Assembly (NCBI RefSeq): GCF_029931775.1
Contig: NC_079325.1
Span: 51,382,286-51,446,285 of the forward strand
Source of the DNA: Euleptes europaea
Lineage: Eukaryota; Chordata; Lepidosauria; Squamata; Sphaerodactylidae
Direction of reading: 5' to 3'
Length of the DNA: 64,000 bases
In this document: positions 63,005-64,000 of the stretch, piece after piece
Layout of the letters: every line of letters starts with the position of its first letter
How positions within the stretch are numbered: the stretch's first letter is position 1
The notes under the pieces: model-generated
The model's database searches: none
Told to the model about the DNA's origin: nothing
What the model saw: only the letters and a program-made list of their open reading frames with translations
Made by a program: the position numbers and the translations under genes

Positions 63005-64000
63005 AGCATAAACGGCCTGCTGCCGGTCTCTCCTCGGAAACTTTCCGAAGGGAAAACGCGCCCCGAGTCGGCGGCCACTTCCAGGCGAGCGGACTGGCAT
63101 CAAGGGCGATCTTGCGGTGCCGGCTAAGGAAAGTCCAGGGCATGGCGAGAAATCTTGCATTTTGGCCGGGCTTGCTACCTTCAAAACAACACGGTGGGGG
63201 AGGGGGGGGAGAAGACTTTGATCTTAATTATTATTATTATTACTATTATTTCTGGGAGACCATTTTCTGCCCCACAACACACCTATTCCAGGTTGTTCTG
63301 TGTATCTCCAGACTCACAAACAAGAGCAAAACCTCTTTTTTAAGGTCCCACAGTCCGAACCTAGCCATATTGACGCGGCAGAAAGTCTCAGCGAGTTAGT
63401 GACCTTTTACATTTACACCGAGTAAGGTTCACATTCGGCTTTCCCAGACTGAGACTGTCGCCCCAAGCTCCTTTTCTCGTGAGTAAGTCACCTTGACTGA
63501 ATGGGAACGGCTTCCAAGTAAGCATGTACTTTAACGATTCCTTTGGAATGACCAATCGCAGGACCACACTAAAGCACAATGGCCAAAATACTGAATACTT
63601 AATATATTCCCCTTATCCTTTAAATCAGGCAGCCAATATATATCGAGTAAGTACGTGTAGGATCGGGCCTCCAGGTTAGATTTGACTTCAGCCGAGGAAT
63701 CGGGGCGCAAGACGAGCCCGAGCCCAACCGGGCTTACTCGCGAGCAATCCTGCCTTTCCCTTTGGCTGGCTACGACTAAATATACCAAAGCTTCCCCTAC
63801 TGAAGCAGATGATGCCAGCGCTTCTGTTTAAGGCCACGTCAGCCTAATCCGGGGTGGCGGATTCGTGAAGAAAAGAGTATGTGAATGCTCCAAACCCGTG
63901 TCCTGGCAACCTTGGCCGGCGCCTCTTCCGGACGCTTTGATGCGTTCCCTTTATTCCGGCCTCTCTGCCCGGCGGTTTCTCTGGCAGGATAAATAAATAC
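63005..64000 (+). other. BARHL1 intron 1, distal part to window edge
   Basis: Repeat-poor, with an ATT microsatellite at 63224-63250. It contains homeodomain-type and GGATTA-like sites (CAGCCTAATCCGGGG near 63840). No exon is recognised before the edge. Confidence 0.55.

Overview
The window looks like nuclear DNA of a squamate reptile, possibly a gecko. Three things point there: host exons with vertebrate splice signals, BovB/RTE and CR1 LINE tails, and several dense tRNA- and 5S-derived SINE families of the kind common in lizards. The species cannot be fixed from sequence alone. Prokaryotic organisation is absent.

Two host genes are recognised, both on the + strand. Three 3' exons of a gene I take to be CFAP77 (a cilia/flagella doublet-microtubule protein) lie at 10795-10900, 13375-13476 and 35697-35819; the earlier exons were not found and probably lie to the left. 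The first coding exon of the homeobox gene BARHL1 lies at 61203-61659 with a GC-rich 5' region; its homeobox exons lie beyond the right edge. The order CFAP77 then BARHL1, same strand, is that of human 9q34. The 22-kb CFAP77 intron and the space upstream of BARHL1 hold several repeat-free, homeodomain-site-rich stretches that could be BARHL1 enhancers.

Most of the rest is repeats. The commonest is a ~205-bp GC-rich family with inverted ends (TAGGGTTGCCA) and 8-bp target duplications, so it is a non-autonomous hAT element (called MITE-A here). Other families are SINE-B and SINE-C (tRNA-derived), SINE-D and SINE-E, 5S-derived SINEs, other hAT relics, a Tigger1-like pogo element, Penelope-like (PLE) fragments with palindromes and hammerhead-like cores, CR1 and BovB 3' ends, and a U1 snRNA pseudogene. 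Many are nested, which gives a relative insertion order.

At 48611-54538 a Ty3/gypsy chromovirus of the Sushi/Tf1 type sits inside a CR1 copy. It looks whole, its two 397-bp LTRs read as identical, and it is flanked by a 5-bp duplication, so it is young. The site after its left LTR is complementary to the inferred start of its own transcript, the self-priming arrangement known from Tf1/Sushi elements.

BARHL1 intron 1 contains two strong inverted repeats, one of them split by a palindromic PLE insertion with a 12-bp target duplication. These are the least explained structures in the window.
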